A stretch of DNA of 64,000 bases from Sunxiuqinia sp963974515 (lineage in GTDB: Bacteria; Bacteroidota; Bacteroidia; Bacteroidales; Prolixibacteraceae): NCBI RefSeq assembly GCF_963974515.1, contig NZ_CAXBDD010000003.1:62001-126000 (forward strand), given 5' to 3'. A program made the translations under genes and the position numbers. The notes beneath the pieces are model-generated. The model had not been told where the DNA came from. It made no database searches and saw only the letters and a program-made list of their open reading frames with translations. Of the stretch, positions 1-8,821 are shown piece after piece. Numbering within the stretch: position 1 is the stretch's first letter; every line of letters starts with the position of its first letter.

Positions 1-80
1 ATGGTATCAGATGGGAATTGCACATCAATCATTTCCTTTTACGTTGACTAAACATGCTCGTTTTATTGGGTTACCGGACT

Positions 81-1262
81 TTATTCTACCGGAGTGCTTA
101 ATGTATCCACAGGCAGTGGGCTGACCTGATTTAAAAAGTGGCTGGCAATTTTTAAAACGGGCAGTTCATCCATTTCGTCTCCCAAGTTGGAGCAAATGCT
201 AACCACCACCTTTTCCTCAGGGTAAACGGCAATTACCGAACTCCCTCCAATGGTGCTTCCCGCCTGTCCCAGTAGTTTCCGTCCATCGCGATCAACGGTG
301 GCGAGCCATCCAAAACTACTGTTGAGTTGCTGCCCGGTACTCAGCTCATGCGGTTCCTGAAACAAGTCAATGCTCTCCTGACTGAAAAAGCCGGGTGCCA
401 TAATTTGCTGGGCGGCTTTGTTTAAATCGTCGGCAGTTGATAAGAAGCCTACTGCTGGAGCCATAGGCGCCAGGTTCACTTTGGGGGCATTCACCAGGCG
501 GGCGATGTAATCACGATGATAAGCATTGCTTCGATTCGGAATAATGCTCATTTGATTGTCAATTACAGTATTGTCAAGCCTGAGCGTGTCCAGAATGTTC
601 TCACGAATCAGACTGGAGTAGCTCTTTTTAGTCAGATCCTCTGCCAGGATTCCCAGTAGCGCCAGGCTATAATCTGATCTGAAATAGTAGGTGTTGGGTT
701 CGTATACCAACGGGTCATTTTCATACTCGCTGATGTAGTCTTTTAAGGTGCGAATCTGTGAATCTTGCTGAAGCAGTTGGCTTTGAGAGCTTTCCGGAAA
801 TCCGGCAGTTTGAACGGCCAGCATCCGCAGGGTGAAATCGAAATCTTTCTTTGGAAATTCCGGAATATAGTCATAAAAGCTGTCATCCAGATCCAACAAA
901 CCCTCTTCCTGCATCTTGGCAATTAGGAAGGCGGTAAACAACTGTGAACTGCTGCCTATGCGGAACTTAGTGTCACGGGTTACCGGGGTATTCAGTTCTG
1001 TGCTAGCCATGCCAAGTCCTTCAGACCAGACAATTTCGCCGTCAACCGAAACAGAAACCGAGGTGCCCGGGGTAAAGCTGGTGATCATGTGCGTGGCCAA
1101 CTCTTTTCGCGCATCCAAAATGGCTTGTTTGAATTCTTTTTTGTAGATCGGTCCATTCTCAGGTTTCTTCTTGTTGCAGGAAGAAAAACTTAGAATAATT
1201 ACAAGAATTGGCACGATTGTTCTAATTGCTGAAATGGTTCGGGTAATTTTCTTTTCCATCAT
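81..1262 (-). CDS. Serine-hydrolase (class C beta-lactamase fold) lipoprotein, probable pseudoenzyme
   Basis: The 393-residue protein starts with a lipoprotein signal (hydrophobic 15-27, Cys29 in SFSSC), so it should be membrane-anchored outside the cytoplasm. The body follows the beta-lactamase/DD-peptidase fold: FRIGSSSQLFTAFLI (100-114) aligns with the SxxK block, PNTYYFRSDYSLALLG (189-204) with the YxN block, and GQAGSTIGGSS near 327 with the HxG block. In each block key residues differ: SxxK has become SSSQ (Lys to Gln at 107), YSN has become RSD (195-197), and HGG has become QAG. Only the presumptive nucleophile Ser104 remains. The fold assignment is firm. Loss of the usual hydrolase activity is an inference, and a binding or scaffold role is possible. 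The neighbouring dapA block is on the same strand but separated by a gene-free stretch and a terminator. Confidence 0.85.
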   Translation of the reverse strand: MMEKKITRTISAIRTIVPILVIILSFSSCNKKKPENGPIYKKEFKQAILDARKELATHMITSFTPGTSVSVSVDGEIVWSEGLGMASTELNTPVTRDTKFRIGSSSQLFTAFLIAKMQEEGLLDLDDSFYDYIPEFPKKDFDFTLRMLAVQTAGFPESSQSQLLQQDSQIRTLKDYISEYENDPLVYEPNTYYFRSDYSLALLGILAEDLTKKSYSSLIRENILDTLRLDNTVIDNQMSIIPNRSNAYHRDYIARLVNAPKVNLAPMAPAVGFLSTADDLNKAAQQIMAPGFFSQESIDLFQEPHELSTGQQLNSSFGWLATVDRDGRKLLGQAGSTIGGSSVIAVYPEEKVVVSICSNLGDEMDELPVLKIASHFLNQVSPLPVDTLSTPVE

Positions 1263-1676
1263 TCTAAATTTATTAAAAACGTCTAATTAGTTATGAAATG
1301 TTTTGGATTGAGGAGACCGCCTCCCCAGAAAATTTGCAGCCCTGAAAATAGTAAAATCAATGAAATTTGAGCCGGGTTGCGCCGTAAAAAAAATAAACAG
1401 CCTGTAGTAGCTAATTTTCGGTTGCCGAAAACCTCCATTTTTAAATTATTTAATGCAATCCCATTGGTGGCATGCGGAGGCTTGGGCGACATTCAGAGAA
1501 GGCTCCTTGCCGAAAAATCAGACAAGTCCATGACGAAGGCAGGAAGTGATTAGTCGGTTTTCATTTGATCAGGGTCGTAGTCTTCTGGTTCGATTTTTGT
1601 TAAAAACCTGCTTCAAAAATAGAAAAAGAGATGCACCAACCCGTTGCATCTCTTTTTCTATTTTCTTTGGTTGCCT
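1263..1676. other. Intergenic region without a convincing gene
   Basis: About 410 bases lie between the lipoprotein start and the end of dapA. A 69-codon minus-strand frame at 1283-1492 has no recognisable family or start context, so I treat it as chance. The only clear element is the long-stem terminator at 1616-1664. No promoter matching TAnnTTTG was found directly upstream of the lipoprotein. Confidence 0.6.
1616..1664 (-). terminator. Intrinsic terminator after dapA
   Basis: Two 20-nt arms (1616-1635 and 1645-1664) are perfectly complementary around a 9-nt loop, and the A/T-rich outer ends give a U-tract in both directions. It lies just past the dapA stop codon, so it should end the ligA-DUF6913-dapA transcript. 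Its symmetry would also stop transcription from the other side. Confidence 0.85.
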
Positions 1677-2558
1677 TTAAAGCAAAGTTTTCAATTCCGC
1701 CTCAATTTGGCCATACAGTTTTTTACTGATGGGGTAAAGTGGCAGGCGGACAATGCTTTTCAATTTGCCGGTAATTTCCATGGCCGCCTTCACGCCACCC
1801 GGATTTCCCTCGCGGAACAGCAGTTTGAAAAAGTCGATCATTTGCAGGTGCAGCTCACGCGCCTCAGCAAATTTCCCTTCGTTGGCGAAATGAATCAGCT
1901 GGCTCAGCTTTCCAGGAAGCACATTGGCTACCACTGAAATGACACCAATCCCGCCAACAGCAATGATCGGTAAAGCCAGTACATCGTCGCCCGAAATAAC
2001 GCCAAAGCCTTCGGGACCATGTTTCACCATTCGTGAAACCTGCGACGAAATGCCGGAAGCTTCTTTGATGGCTATGGCATTGGGGCAGATTTTGGCAATT
2101 TCAACCGATGTTGAACCGTCCATGTTAACGCCGGTGCGCGAAGGTACATTGTATAGAATAACAGGTACCGGGCTGGTTTTGCAAACTAGTTTATAATGTT
2201 CAATCAGTCCTTTTTGCGAAGGTTTGTTATAGAACGGCGTAACGCTCAAAATACCGTCAATACCGTTAAAGTCCGTAGCTTGAATTGTTTGCATGATTTT
2301 GTATGGGTCGTTTCCGCCCATCCCTAAAACCAGTGGAACCCGTTTGTTGGTTTTAGCTTTGATGCAGGCAACCACTTCTTTTTGCTCTTCAACAGACAAA
2401 GTTGGTGTTTCGGCGGTTGTTCCGAGAGCCACCAGGTAGTCCATGCCATTGCTTATTTGATCTTCAACGATGTTTTCCAGCACATTGAAATCAATGGAGG
2501 AATCTTCTTTAAATGGAGTTACTAAGGCAACTCCGGCTCCTTTAAACGGGTGTGTCAT
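1677..2558 (-). CDS. dapA: 4-hydroxy-tetrahydrodipicolinate synthase
   Basis: DapA condenses pyruvate with aspartate semialdehyde, the first committed step of the lysine and diaminopimelate branch that supplies peptidoglycan. The 293-residue length is standard for this cytosolic TIM-barrel family. Visible signatures are the substrate loop GTTAE (46-50), YNVPSRTGVN with catalytic Tyr136, and IKEASG with the Schiff-base Lys165. It follows the DUF6913 gene by 31 bases on the same strand, with ligA further upstream, and no separate promoter is apparent, so cotranscription is likely. A strong terminator follows. Confidence 0.97.
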   Translation of the reverse strand: MTHPFKGAGVALVTPFKEDSSIDFNVLENIVEDQISNGMDYLVALGTTAETPTLSVEEQKEVVACIKAKTNKRVPLVLGMGGNDPYKIMQTIQATDFNGIDGILSVTPFYNKPSQKGLIEHYKLVCKTSPVPVILYNVPSRTGVNMDGSTSVEIAKICPNAIAIKEASGISSQVSRMVKHGPEGFGVISGDDVLALPIIAVGGIGVISVVANVLPGKLSQLIHFANEGKFAEARELHLQMIDFFKLLFREGNPGGVKAAMEITGKLKSIVRLPLYPISKKLYGQIEAELKTLL

Positions 2559-2589
2559 GTGTTATTTATTAGAGATTATTTATTTCTGT

Positions 2590-3105
2590 TTAAACCACTG
2601 TTTGTTTGTTTAGTTCACCTAAATAATGAATGATTTGTTCGGCCAGGTAGCTCGGTTCTTTGCGCTTGCTCACGTCAATGCTCAAATCAAAATAGTCGGG
2701 ACGGGCTTCGGACCATCCGGCTTTGAAACGGGCATGAGATAAGCACCGTAAATACTGGATTTCAATTCCTGGACTTAAACTAACATCAATCAGTACGTCA
2801 AATTTGTGAGCTATGAACCGGGCAATCTCCTGATTTTTGATCTTCCCAAATACCGAAATATCATCGGGACTGAAAACGGCCTCACCACGAACGGATCCAC
2901 GTTGGGCGGAGAAGCACAAGCTGCTGACTTCAATGCCCAATACTTTCAGTTGGTTGGTAAGCACATCAAATACTTCACGATCATCTGCTTTCCAAAGAAT
3001 GCCAGCTGTTTTAACTTGTCCGAGGTTGATCACTCGAACCGTCCGTTTTAGCTGTTTATGCTTACGCTTCAGCAACCAGGTGATGATTTGATTTTTCCAA
3101 CTCAT
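2590..3105 (-). CDS. DUF6913-like conserved Bacteroidota protein
   Basis: This is a small cytosolic protein of unknown function. I prefer the ATG at 3105 (MSWKNQIITWLLKRKHKQ), giving 171 residues. An in-frame ATG at 3159 adds 18 residues that look unlike the rest. The sequence is alpha/beta in character with a basic amphipathic start, a central LIDVSLSPGIE stretch and no Cys motif. From memory it fits the DUF6913 family often found between ligA and dapA. No reaction can be assigned. Its place between a DNA ligase and a lysine-pathway enzyme looks like lineage-conserved clustering rather than a pathway. Confidence 0.75.
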   Translation of the reverse strand: MSWKNQIITWLLKRKHKQLKRTVRVINLGQVKTAGILWKADDREVFDVLTNQLKVLGIEVSSLCFSAQRGSVRGEAVFSPDDISVFGKIKNQEIARFIAHKFDVLIDVSLSPGIEIQYLRCLSHARFKAGWSEARPDYFDLSIDVSKRKEPSYLAEQIIHYLGELNKQTVV

Positions 3106-3177
3106 AGTCAAGGCAAAATTAGCAAATTGTTTGTGATAAGCCGAATCAGAGCAAATCAAATGTAGCGGTTAGAAGTT

Positions 3178-3230
3178 TTCAGTCGTAGTCCCGGTTTTCA
3201 GTTTTGTCCAACCACTGGCACTGAATACCC
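3178..3230 (+). repeat. Dispersed repeat, copy A (inverted copy at 19980-20030)
   Basis: The stretch from 3181 to about 3226, read on the plus strand, aligns with the reverse complement of about 19982-20028. The core AACCACTGGCACT (3210-3222) is identical, and the preceding 33 bases differ at roughly six positions. Both copies lie in short intergenic gaps (after ligA, and after the AddA-like gene). The alignment was made by eye. Confidence 0.7.
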
Positions 3231-3257
3231 CTTAATGACCTATAGCCGATGCCCCAA

Positions 3258-5264
3258 TCACTTAATCATCTCCAAGAATTCATCTTCAGAAATAACCGGG
3301 ACGCCGAGTTTGTCAACTTTCTGCATTTTGGAAGGACCAACGTTGCTTCCCCCTAGCAAATAGGACGTATTTTTTGAAATTGACCCGACATTTTTGCCTC
3401 CGTGCTGTTCAATCATTTTCTTTAGCTCATCTCGTGAGTGCTTTTCAAAGGTGCCCGAAATCACGATGCTTAGTCCCTCGAGTTTATTGCTTCTTCCTTC
3501 TAAACTGCTTTCGTGCAATTCAAATTGAAGGCCCTGCGCTTTCAATTCGTCCACCAGTTTTCGATTGTCTTCCTTGTCAAAATATTGCCTGATGCTTTCA
3601 GCAATACGCCCGCCAATTTCATCGATATCAATTAATTCTTCGTAATTGGCGTTGGCAATGGCGTCAATTTTCACCAGCTTGTTGGCCAGCTTTTTGGCAA
3701 CCGTTTCGCCAACAAAGCGAATTCCAAGGGCAAAGAGCACCCGTTCGAAGGGAACTTCTTTAGATTGTTTTAGACTCTTCAAAATACGTTCGGCCGATTT
3801 TTTGCCCATGCGTTCCAGTACAGTCAACTGATCTTTCTTCAGGTGATAAAGATCGGCGATGTTATGGATCAGTCCCTGATTAAAAAGCAGGTCAATGGTT
3901 TCCTGTCCCAAGCCGTCGATGTCCATGGCTTTGCGACTGATAAAGTGCTCAATCTTGCCCTTGATTTGCGGAGCACATCCTGTCTCATTAGGACAATAGT
4001 GGGCGGCTTCTCCGTCATTGCGCACCAATCCGGTTCCACACTCCGGGCACTGCGCAATGAATTGAACTTTCTCAGCGTCCGGCTGCCGTGCTGATTCATC
4101 CACGCCAACAATCTTGGGAATAATTTCGCCTCCTTTTTCAACAAAAACCACATCATCCAGATGCAAATCCAGTTTTTCAATAATGTCGGCATTGTGCAGT
4201 GAGGCTCGTTTGACGGTTGTTCCGGCCAGAAGTACCGGGCTCAGGTTAGCCACAGGAGTCACAGCGCCGGTACGTCCAATCTGGTAGCTCAATGATTCGA
4301 GTTTGGTGGCGACCTGCTCGGCGGTAAATTTATAAGCGATGGCCCATCGAGGCGACTTGGCCGTAAAACCCAGGTTGTTTTGCAACCTACGCGAGTTCAC
4401 CTTAATCACAATGCCATCGGTGGCCACTGGCAAATCAAAACGAGCCATGTCCCAATGATTGATGTAGTCAATCACTTCATCAATATTGCGGCATTTTTTT
4501 GTATGCTCTGACACTTTAAAACCCCATTCGCCAGCTTGCTGAATGGTTTCGTAATGACCATCTTCAGACAGGTTTTCACCGAGCACATAGTAAAAGTAGG
4601 CATCCAGCTTTCGCTTGGCTACCTCGGCCGAGTTTTGCATTTTAAGCGATCCCGAAGCCGTGTTGCGCGGGTTGGCGTAAAGCTGTTCGCCGGCTTCTTC
4701 ACGGGCTTTGTTCAGTTCAGCAAAAACTTGGAAGGGCAACAGCACTTCCCCTCGAATTTCGAATGACTCAGGATAGGAATCGCCCTTTAAACTTAGTGGT
4801 ACGCTTCGAATGGTCCTTGCGTTGGAAGTCACATCATCGCCTTTTTCGCCATCACCGCGAGTGACGGCTCTCACCAACCGGCCGTTTTCATACAATAAAC
4901 TGATGGATGCGCCATCAAACTTCAGCTCGCATACATAGTCAAATTCTTCGCCAATTGTTCGGCGGATTCGGGCATCAAACTCTTGCAGTTCCTCCGTGGA
5001 GTAGGAGTTGCTCAGCGAAAGCATCGGATAACGGTGTTTCACCTGGCTGAATTCCTGGTTGATATCGCTTCCTACACGCTGTGTTGGTGAGTTTGGATCC
5101 TGAAATTCTGGGTGGTCCTGCTCCAGCTTTTCCAGCTCTTTTAACTTCATGTCAAAATCGAAATCGCTGATTTCGGGAAGGGAGAGGACGTAATACTTAT
5201 AGTTGTGTTCTTCGAGCTCGTTGCGCAGTTGATTAATCTTTTCCTGAATATTTTCGGTCGTCAT
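3258..5264 (-). CDS. ligA: NAD-dependent DNA ligase LigA
   Basis: LigA seals nicks in duplex DNA during replication and repair using NAD+. The 668-residue protein carries the full bacterial architecture. An Ia domain is at the N terminus. The adenylation domain has KFDG with the AMP-accepting Lys115 and the ATDGIVIKVN segment near 281-290. An OB-fold follows, then a Cys4 zinc finger (C406, C409, C424, C430), tandem helix-hairpin-helix repeats about 450-575, and a C-terminal BRCT domain about 594-668. The start MTTENIQEK fits the family. It appears to be the first gene of a minus-strand block with DUF6913 and dapA. Confidence 0.98.
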   Translation of the reverse strand: MTTENIQEKINQLRNELEEHNYKYYVLSLPEISDFDFDMKLKELEKLEQDHPEFQDPNSPTQRVGSDINQEFSQVKHRYPMLSLSNSYSTEELQEFDARIRRTIGEEFDYVCELKFDGASISLLYENGRLVRAVTRGDGEKGDDVTSNARTIRSVPLSLKGDSYPESFEIRGEVLLPFQVFAELNKAREEAGEQLYANPRNTASGSLKMQNSAEVAKRKLDAYFYYVLGENLSEDGHYETIQQAGEWGFKVSEHTKKCRNIDEVIDYINHWDMARFDLPVATDGIVIKVNSRRLQNNLGFTAKSPRWAIAYKFTAEQVATKLESLSYQIGRTGAVTPVANLSPVLLAGTTVKRASLHNADIIEKLDLHLDDVVFVEKGGEIIPKIVGVDESARQPDAEKVQFIAQCPECGTGLVRNDGEAAHYCPNETGCAPQIKGKIEHFISRKAMDIDGLGQETIDLLFNQGLIHNIADLYHLKKDQLTVLERMGKKSAERILKSLKQSKEVPFERVLFALGIRFVGETVAKKLANKLVKIDAIANANYEELIDIDEIGGRIAESIRQYFDKEDNRKLVDELKAQGLQFELHESSLEGRSNKLEGLSIVISGTFEKHSRDELKKMIEQHGGKNVGSISKNTSYLLGGSNVGPSKMQKVDKLGVPVISEDEFLEMIK

Positions 5265-5399
5265 AATTTCAAATTTGCCCTAAAAATACGAAAACAAGTC
5301 CGGATGAAAATTAGTTTCTTTGTATAAAGGTTGATTCCAGGTGACGATCGGATCCTTGATGCTCGACATTGTACTTGCGGCGCCGAGCTTATGGTTTGA

Positions 5400-5455
5400 T
5401 GCTGAGTAAAATAGAAAGCTGAATGCTGAGTCTGAATGCTGGATGCCTGATGACT
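5400..5455. repeat. Degenerate short-period repeat (CTGAATGCTG type)
   Basis: Imperfect iterations of GCTGAATGCTGAGT/GCTGGATGCCTGATGA lie between the divergent ligA and ridA genes. This resembles the low-complexity intergenic repeats seen in many Bacteroidota genomes, and a related pattern lies at 41464-41505. No coding content is apparent. Confidence 0.5.
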
Positions 5456-5493
5456 GTCATGAAATTAAAAAAATACTCAAATCGAATTAGAAT

Positions 5494-5871
5494 ATGAAAC
5501 GTATCATTTCAACACCGAATGCACCGGCCGCGATTGGCCCTTACAGCCAGGCGATTGAGGCCAACGGAACGTTATACATCTCAGGACAGGTGCCACTGAA
5601 TCCGGCAACAGCCAAAGTTGTTGATGGCGGCATTACGGAGCAAACAGAACAAGTGATGAAAAATATTGGTGCCATCTTGGAAGCTGCTGGCTATGTGTAT
5701 GCAGATGTGGTTAAAACGACTTGCCTGCTGAGCGATATGGCCAATTTTAAAGCTATGAATGAGGTTTATGGTAAATATTATGCTGAAAATCCGCCAGCGC
5801 GCGCAGCTTTTGCAGTAAAGGATCTGCCCCTTGGCGTTCTGGTTGAGATCGAAACCATTGCCGTGAAGTAA
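5494..5871 (+). CDS. ridA: RidA family reactive imine/enamine deaminase
   Basis: RidA hydrolyses reactive 2-aminoacrylate and related imines released by PLP enzymes, protecting them from damage. It acts as a cytosolic trimer. The 125-residue length is typical. Signatures are NAPAAIGPYSQA near the start, YISGQVPLNP (28-37), and PPARAAFAVKDLPLG with the substrate-carboxylate-binding Arg103, followed by VEIE (117-120). It stands alone between ligA, which is divergent, and a LytTR regulator. The PLP aminotransferase 2 kb downstream is a plausible but unproven beneficiary. Confidence 0.95.
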   Translation: MKRIISTPNAPAAIGPYSQAIEANGTLYISGQVPLNPATAKVVDGGITEQTEQVMKNIGAILEAAGYVYADVVKTTCLLSDMANFKAMNEVYGKYYAENPPARAAFAVKDLPLGVLVEIETIAVK

Positions 5872-6043
5872 TACGGCCGGCGTTCACGTTTTTCTGTCTT
5901 TTCGACGAATGGTGCAACCAACGGGATAAAAAGTGTGTTTTTATTCGTAATATTTCACGGACCCCAAAGACCAATACCTGGAAACAGGAGACATACCGTT
6001 TAAGCGATCACCTATTTTTCAGAACCGCTAAAACAGAAAACGA

Positions 6044-6757
6044 ATGAAAACCAGATGCCTGATCTTGGATGATGAGCCTTTGGCACGTGATGTAATTTTT
6101 AATTATGCAGAGAAGTTTGAAGACCTCCAGGTTGTTGCGCAGTGTTCTGATGCAGAGGAAGCCAGGCAAATGCTGCTCCAACTGCCGGTCGACCTGATTT
6201 TTTTAGATATCCACTTGCCTAAAACTTCCGGGCTTGAATTCTTAAAATCGCTTCAGTATCCGCCAAAAATCATTGTCACCACTGCCTATCGCGAATACGC
6301 GATGGAAGGTTTTGAGTTGGATGTGGTAGACTACCTTCTCAAGCCAATCAAATTCGAACGATTTATGCGGGCAGTGAACAAGTATCAGCAAATTGCCGGG
6401 GTCATTCAAGCTGATTTTAACGGCGGGAAGCCGTTTATTTTTGTACGCGAGCATAAAAAAGAAGTTAAAATTTCGTTGTGCGATATCCAATACATTGAAG
6501 GACTTGGTGAATATGTCCGGATTCACACCAGTCGGAAAAAAGTCATTACCAAAATGGGTATGAGCCAGATGGAAGAAAAGCTTCCGCGTCAGTTTTTTCT
6601 GCGCATCCATAAGTCGTACATGGTTTGCTTGTTGCACGTGGAGGCATACACCAATACGTCAGTAGAGCTTGCGGGTGTGGAGCTACCCATTGGAAGAAGA
6701 TACAAAAGTTCGGTGATGAATTTGCTGACACTGGCTGAAGGTGTGAGTGGACTTTAA
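6044..6757 (+). CDS. LytTR-type response regulator
   Basis: This is a 237-residue cytosolic transcription factor. The receiver domain (about 3-120) has acidic residues DDE at 9-11, phospho-acceptor Asp55 in FLDIHLPKTSG, and Lys100 in LLKP. The C-terminal LytTR DNA-binding domain (about 130-235) shows the family pattern IFVREHKKEVKI and YIEGLGEYVRIHT. LytTR regulators usually bind paired direct repeats and pair with a sensor kinase. The kinase next door is convergent, and the two 3' ends overlap by 4 bases (6754-6757), so they are not in one operon. Cognate pairing is therefore only suggested by proximity. Confidence 0.93.
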   Translation: MKTRCLILDDEPLARDVIFNYAEKFEDLQVVAQCSDAEEARQMLLQLPVDLIFLDIHLPKTSGLEFLKSLQYPPKIIVTTAYREYAMEGFELDVVDYLLKPIKFERFMRAVNKYQQIAGVIQADFNGGKPFIFVREHKKEVKISLCDIQYIEGLGEYVRIHTSRKKVITKMGMSQMEEKLPRQFFLRIHKSYMVCLLHVEAYTNTSVELAGVELPIGRRYKSSVMNLLTLAEGVSGL

Positions 6758-7716
6758 TGAGGCAGTGTGCCTTTGCGGGGTAAAACCATGGTGAACCGGC
6801 TTCCTTTTCCGGCCGTTGAATCCAATAGGAGCTGGCCATTTAGGGCTTCCATAATTCCCTTGCTGATGGATAAGCTCAATCCAAATCCGGCTCCGGTATC
6901 TTTAAACTTTGAAGTTTCTTTGAACCGTTCGAAAATGTTCCGTTGCCCGTCTTCATCAATGCCCCGCCCCGTGTCTTCAATAAAAATCTGTACTTCCTGT
7001 TTGTTCGATTCATAACCAATGGAAATCCACCCCTGATTGGTGTATTTCAGTGCGTTATCCATCAGATTAACCAGCACTTGCATGATTCGCGCCGGATCTG
7101 ATTCAAGATACGTCGGTTCTGAATCCAGATCGTTTAAAATCCGAAGTTCCAATCCTTTCTGTTCAAACGAGTTTTTATTGACGGTATATGCTTTTATAAG
7201 GTTGTCAATTAGTTGATTTAATTCAACCTGTTGAATGTTTATTTCCAGTTGTTTCTCCTGAATTTTGGAGATTTCCATGATATCGTTGATGATTTTCAAT
7301 AACTGCTTGCCGTTCATGTTGATGTGTCTCGCATACAAACTTCGCTCATCAGGCGATGTTTGTTCTTCGCCAATCAAGTTACTAAACCCCATTAGACCAT
7401 TCAAAGGGGTTCGGATTTCATGCGACATGTTCGATAGAAAGGCAGTTTTCAACCGGTCCGATTCTTCAGCTTTAATCTTGGCCTTTTCCAGGTCTTCAAG
7501 CAATTTGTTCCTTCGCCTTAGCTCACCACGAATCAGTAAATAGAGCAAGACGGCCGTTATTGCAATGTAAAACCAGCCTTTATAATTTTGAAGTTTTGTC
7601 AGGAACTCAATATCGTCAGGAACCATGAATGCCAGAATATGGTCTGAGCTTAAAATCCACAGGAAGCCAAGAATAAAGTATGCAACTGCAATTTTAACAG
7701 CAAAGAGACGTTTCAT
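6754..7716 (-). CDS. Membrane sensor histidine kinase
   Basis: The 320-residue kinase has two predicted membrane helices (about 6-30 and 48-64), leaving only a very short extracytoplasmic loop. A short coiled coil (65-90), a HisKA dimerisation domain with phospho-acceptor His99 (NMSHEIRTPLNG) and a HATPase_c domain (N-box LMDNALKYT, then DTGRGID and GAGFGLSLS) follow. There is no PAS or periplasmic domain, so it probably senses a membrane or interaction signal. It converges on the LytTR regulator with overlapping stop regions. HisKA kinases usually pair with OmpR/NtrC-type or hybrid regulators, so the neighbour may not be its partner. Confidence 0.92.
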   Translation of the reverse strand: MKRLFAVKIAVAYFILGFLWILSSDHILAFMVPDDIEFLTKLQNYKGWFYIAITAVLLYLLIRGELRRRNKLLEDLEKAKIKAEESDRLKTAFLSNMSHEIRTPLNGLMGFSNLIGEEQTSPDERSLYARHINMNGKQLLKIINDIMEISKIQEKQLEINIQQVELNQLIDNLIKAYTVNKNSFEQKGLELRILNDLDSEPTYLESDPARIMQVLVNLMDNALKYTNQGWISIGYESNKQEVQIFIEDTGRGIDEDGQRNIFERFKETSKFKDTGAGFGLSLSISKGIMEALNGQLLLDSTAGKGSRFTMVLPRKGTLPH

Positions 7717-7780
7717 ATTCCTGCGATTTACTTCGGTAAACGAACGATTAGAATAAAGAAAGTTTTTGAATCAAATTCGC

Positions 7781-7788
7781 TACTTTTG
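7781..7788 (+). promoter_or_regulatory. Bacteroidota -7 element TACTTTTG
   Basis: This is a perfect match to TAnnTTTG, 46 bases before the aminotransferase ATG. No TTG at the expected -33 distance was found, so support rests on the -7 box and its position. Confidence 0.5.
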
Positions 7789-7833
7789 ATTTATAGTTAA
7801 TAAAATTAAATCTATTTTTTTTACTTTCAAAAC

Positions 7834-8664
7834 ATGATTGAGTGTAAAGGAACATATTTTATCAAAGATGGTCACCTTTTTCCAGTCGGAATGGTTGAAG
7901 TTTTAACAACCGATGCCATTCTGATTTATGAAGTTACGCGGGTAATAGACGGAGTTTGTTTGTTTTTGGGGGATCATTACAAGCGGCTGTTAAATTCCGC
8001 CAAGCTGGCAGGTGTCCCGTTAAAAATGACGGAAGGCGAATTTGCTGTAGAGATCCAAGCATTGATCCAGGCTAATAAAATGCCAAACGGAAACATAAAA
8101 ATTTTGGTTCAATACGGAAATAGCCAGCAAGGAGCTTTTTTTTATTTCATTCCGCATGTGTATCCAACTGCCGACAATTATCGTCAGGGTGTAAAAACTG
8201 ATTTTTTACTGGCAGAACGCAATCTGCCACGTGCCAAAACTGTCCAGCAACGATTGCGCGAGGAAGCAAATTCAGCAATTCAGAAAAGCGGGCTCTTTGA
8301 GGTGATTTTGGTGAACTCGGAAAACCAAATTCTGGAAGGTAGCCGGACCAACATTTTTTTTGTAAAAGGAAACGAATTTTACACTCCTCCATCCGAATTT
8401 GTTTTACCCGGAATAACCCGTCAAAAGGTGGTGGAATGTTTGGCAAGGCTAAAACTTCCTTGCATTGACAAGACAATCGATGTGGACCAGACTGCTGTGT
8501 ACGATGCGGTGTTTCTGACAGGGACGTCACCAAAAGTATTACCGGTTTCGTCAATTGGCAAGCAAAAATTTGACCCTCAACACCAGGCACTTCGACTACT
8601 GATGAAAGCCTATGACGAAGAGATTGAAACATACATTAAAAACATCAAAAACAAAGGATTGTAA
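7834..8664 (+). CDS. Class IV PLP aminotransferase (BCAT / aminodeoxychorismate lyase-like)
   Basis: The 276-residue protein has the fold-type IV pattern: an N-terminal small domain with an R-rich turn (DHYKRLLNSA, 47-56), probable PLP lysine Lys135 in LPRAKTV, the cofactor-phosphate motif ILEGSRTNIFFV (166-177), and VLPGITRQKV. Family members transaminate branched-chain or D-amino acids or release pyruvate from 4-amino-4-deoxychorismate. The sequence does not let me choose. No folate or branched-chain genes are adjacent. It lies in the same direction as the fumarase but with its own upstream -7 box. Confidence 0.85.
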   Translation: MIECKGTYFIKDGHLFPVGMVEVLTTDAILIYEVTRVIDGVCLFLGDHYKRLLNSAKLAGVPLKMTEGEFAVEIQALIQANKMPNGNIKILVQYGNSQQGAFFYFIPHVYPTADNYRQGVKTDFLLAERNLPRAKTVQQRLREEANSAIQKSGLFEVILVNSENQILEGSRTNIFFVKGNEFYTPPSEFVLPGITRQKVVECLARLKLPCIDKTIDVDQTAVYDAVFLTGTSPKVLPVSSIGKQKFDPQHQALRLLMKAYDEEIETYIKNIKNKGL

Positions 8665-8734
8665 AGGCTTTGTGAAGAAATCCATTTTCTACCTAAAATT
8701 GAACCAAATTCATGTCCCGTTTTCTGAATATACC

Positions 8735-8742
8735 TATATTTG
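8735..8742 (+). promoter_or_regulatory. -7 element TATATTTG before fumarase
   Basis: This exact TAnnTTTG match lies 80 bases upstream of the fumarase ATG. The gap downstream is A/T-rich with no coding content. The -33 TTG is not at a canonical distance. Confidence 0.5.
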
Positions 8743-8821
8743 TTAGCCTTTAAATTGAATCTTTGAAATAGCTCATAATAAAAAATCAACCAATTAATAA
8801 TCTTTTGAATAATAATAAGCT

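Noticed and set aside
1..80. Possible end of an upstream gene at the window start
   Set aside because: Stop codons occur early and no homology is visible; nothing supportable.
1283..1492. 69-codon minus-strand frame with a hydrophobic stretch
   Set aside because: No family resemblance, no start context and lies in a spacer; likely chance.
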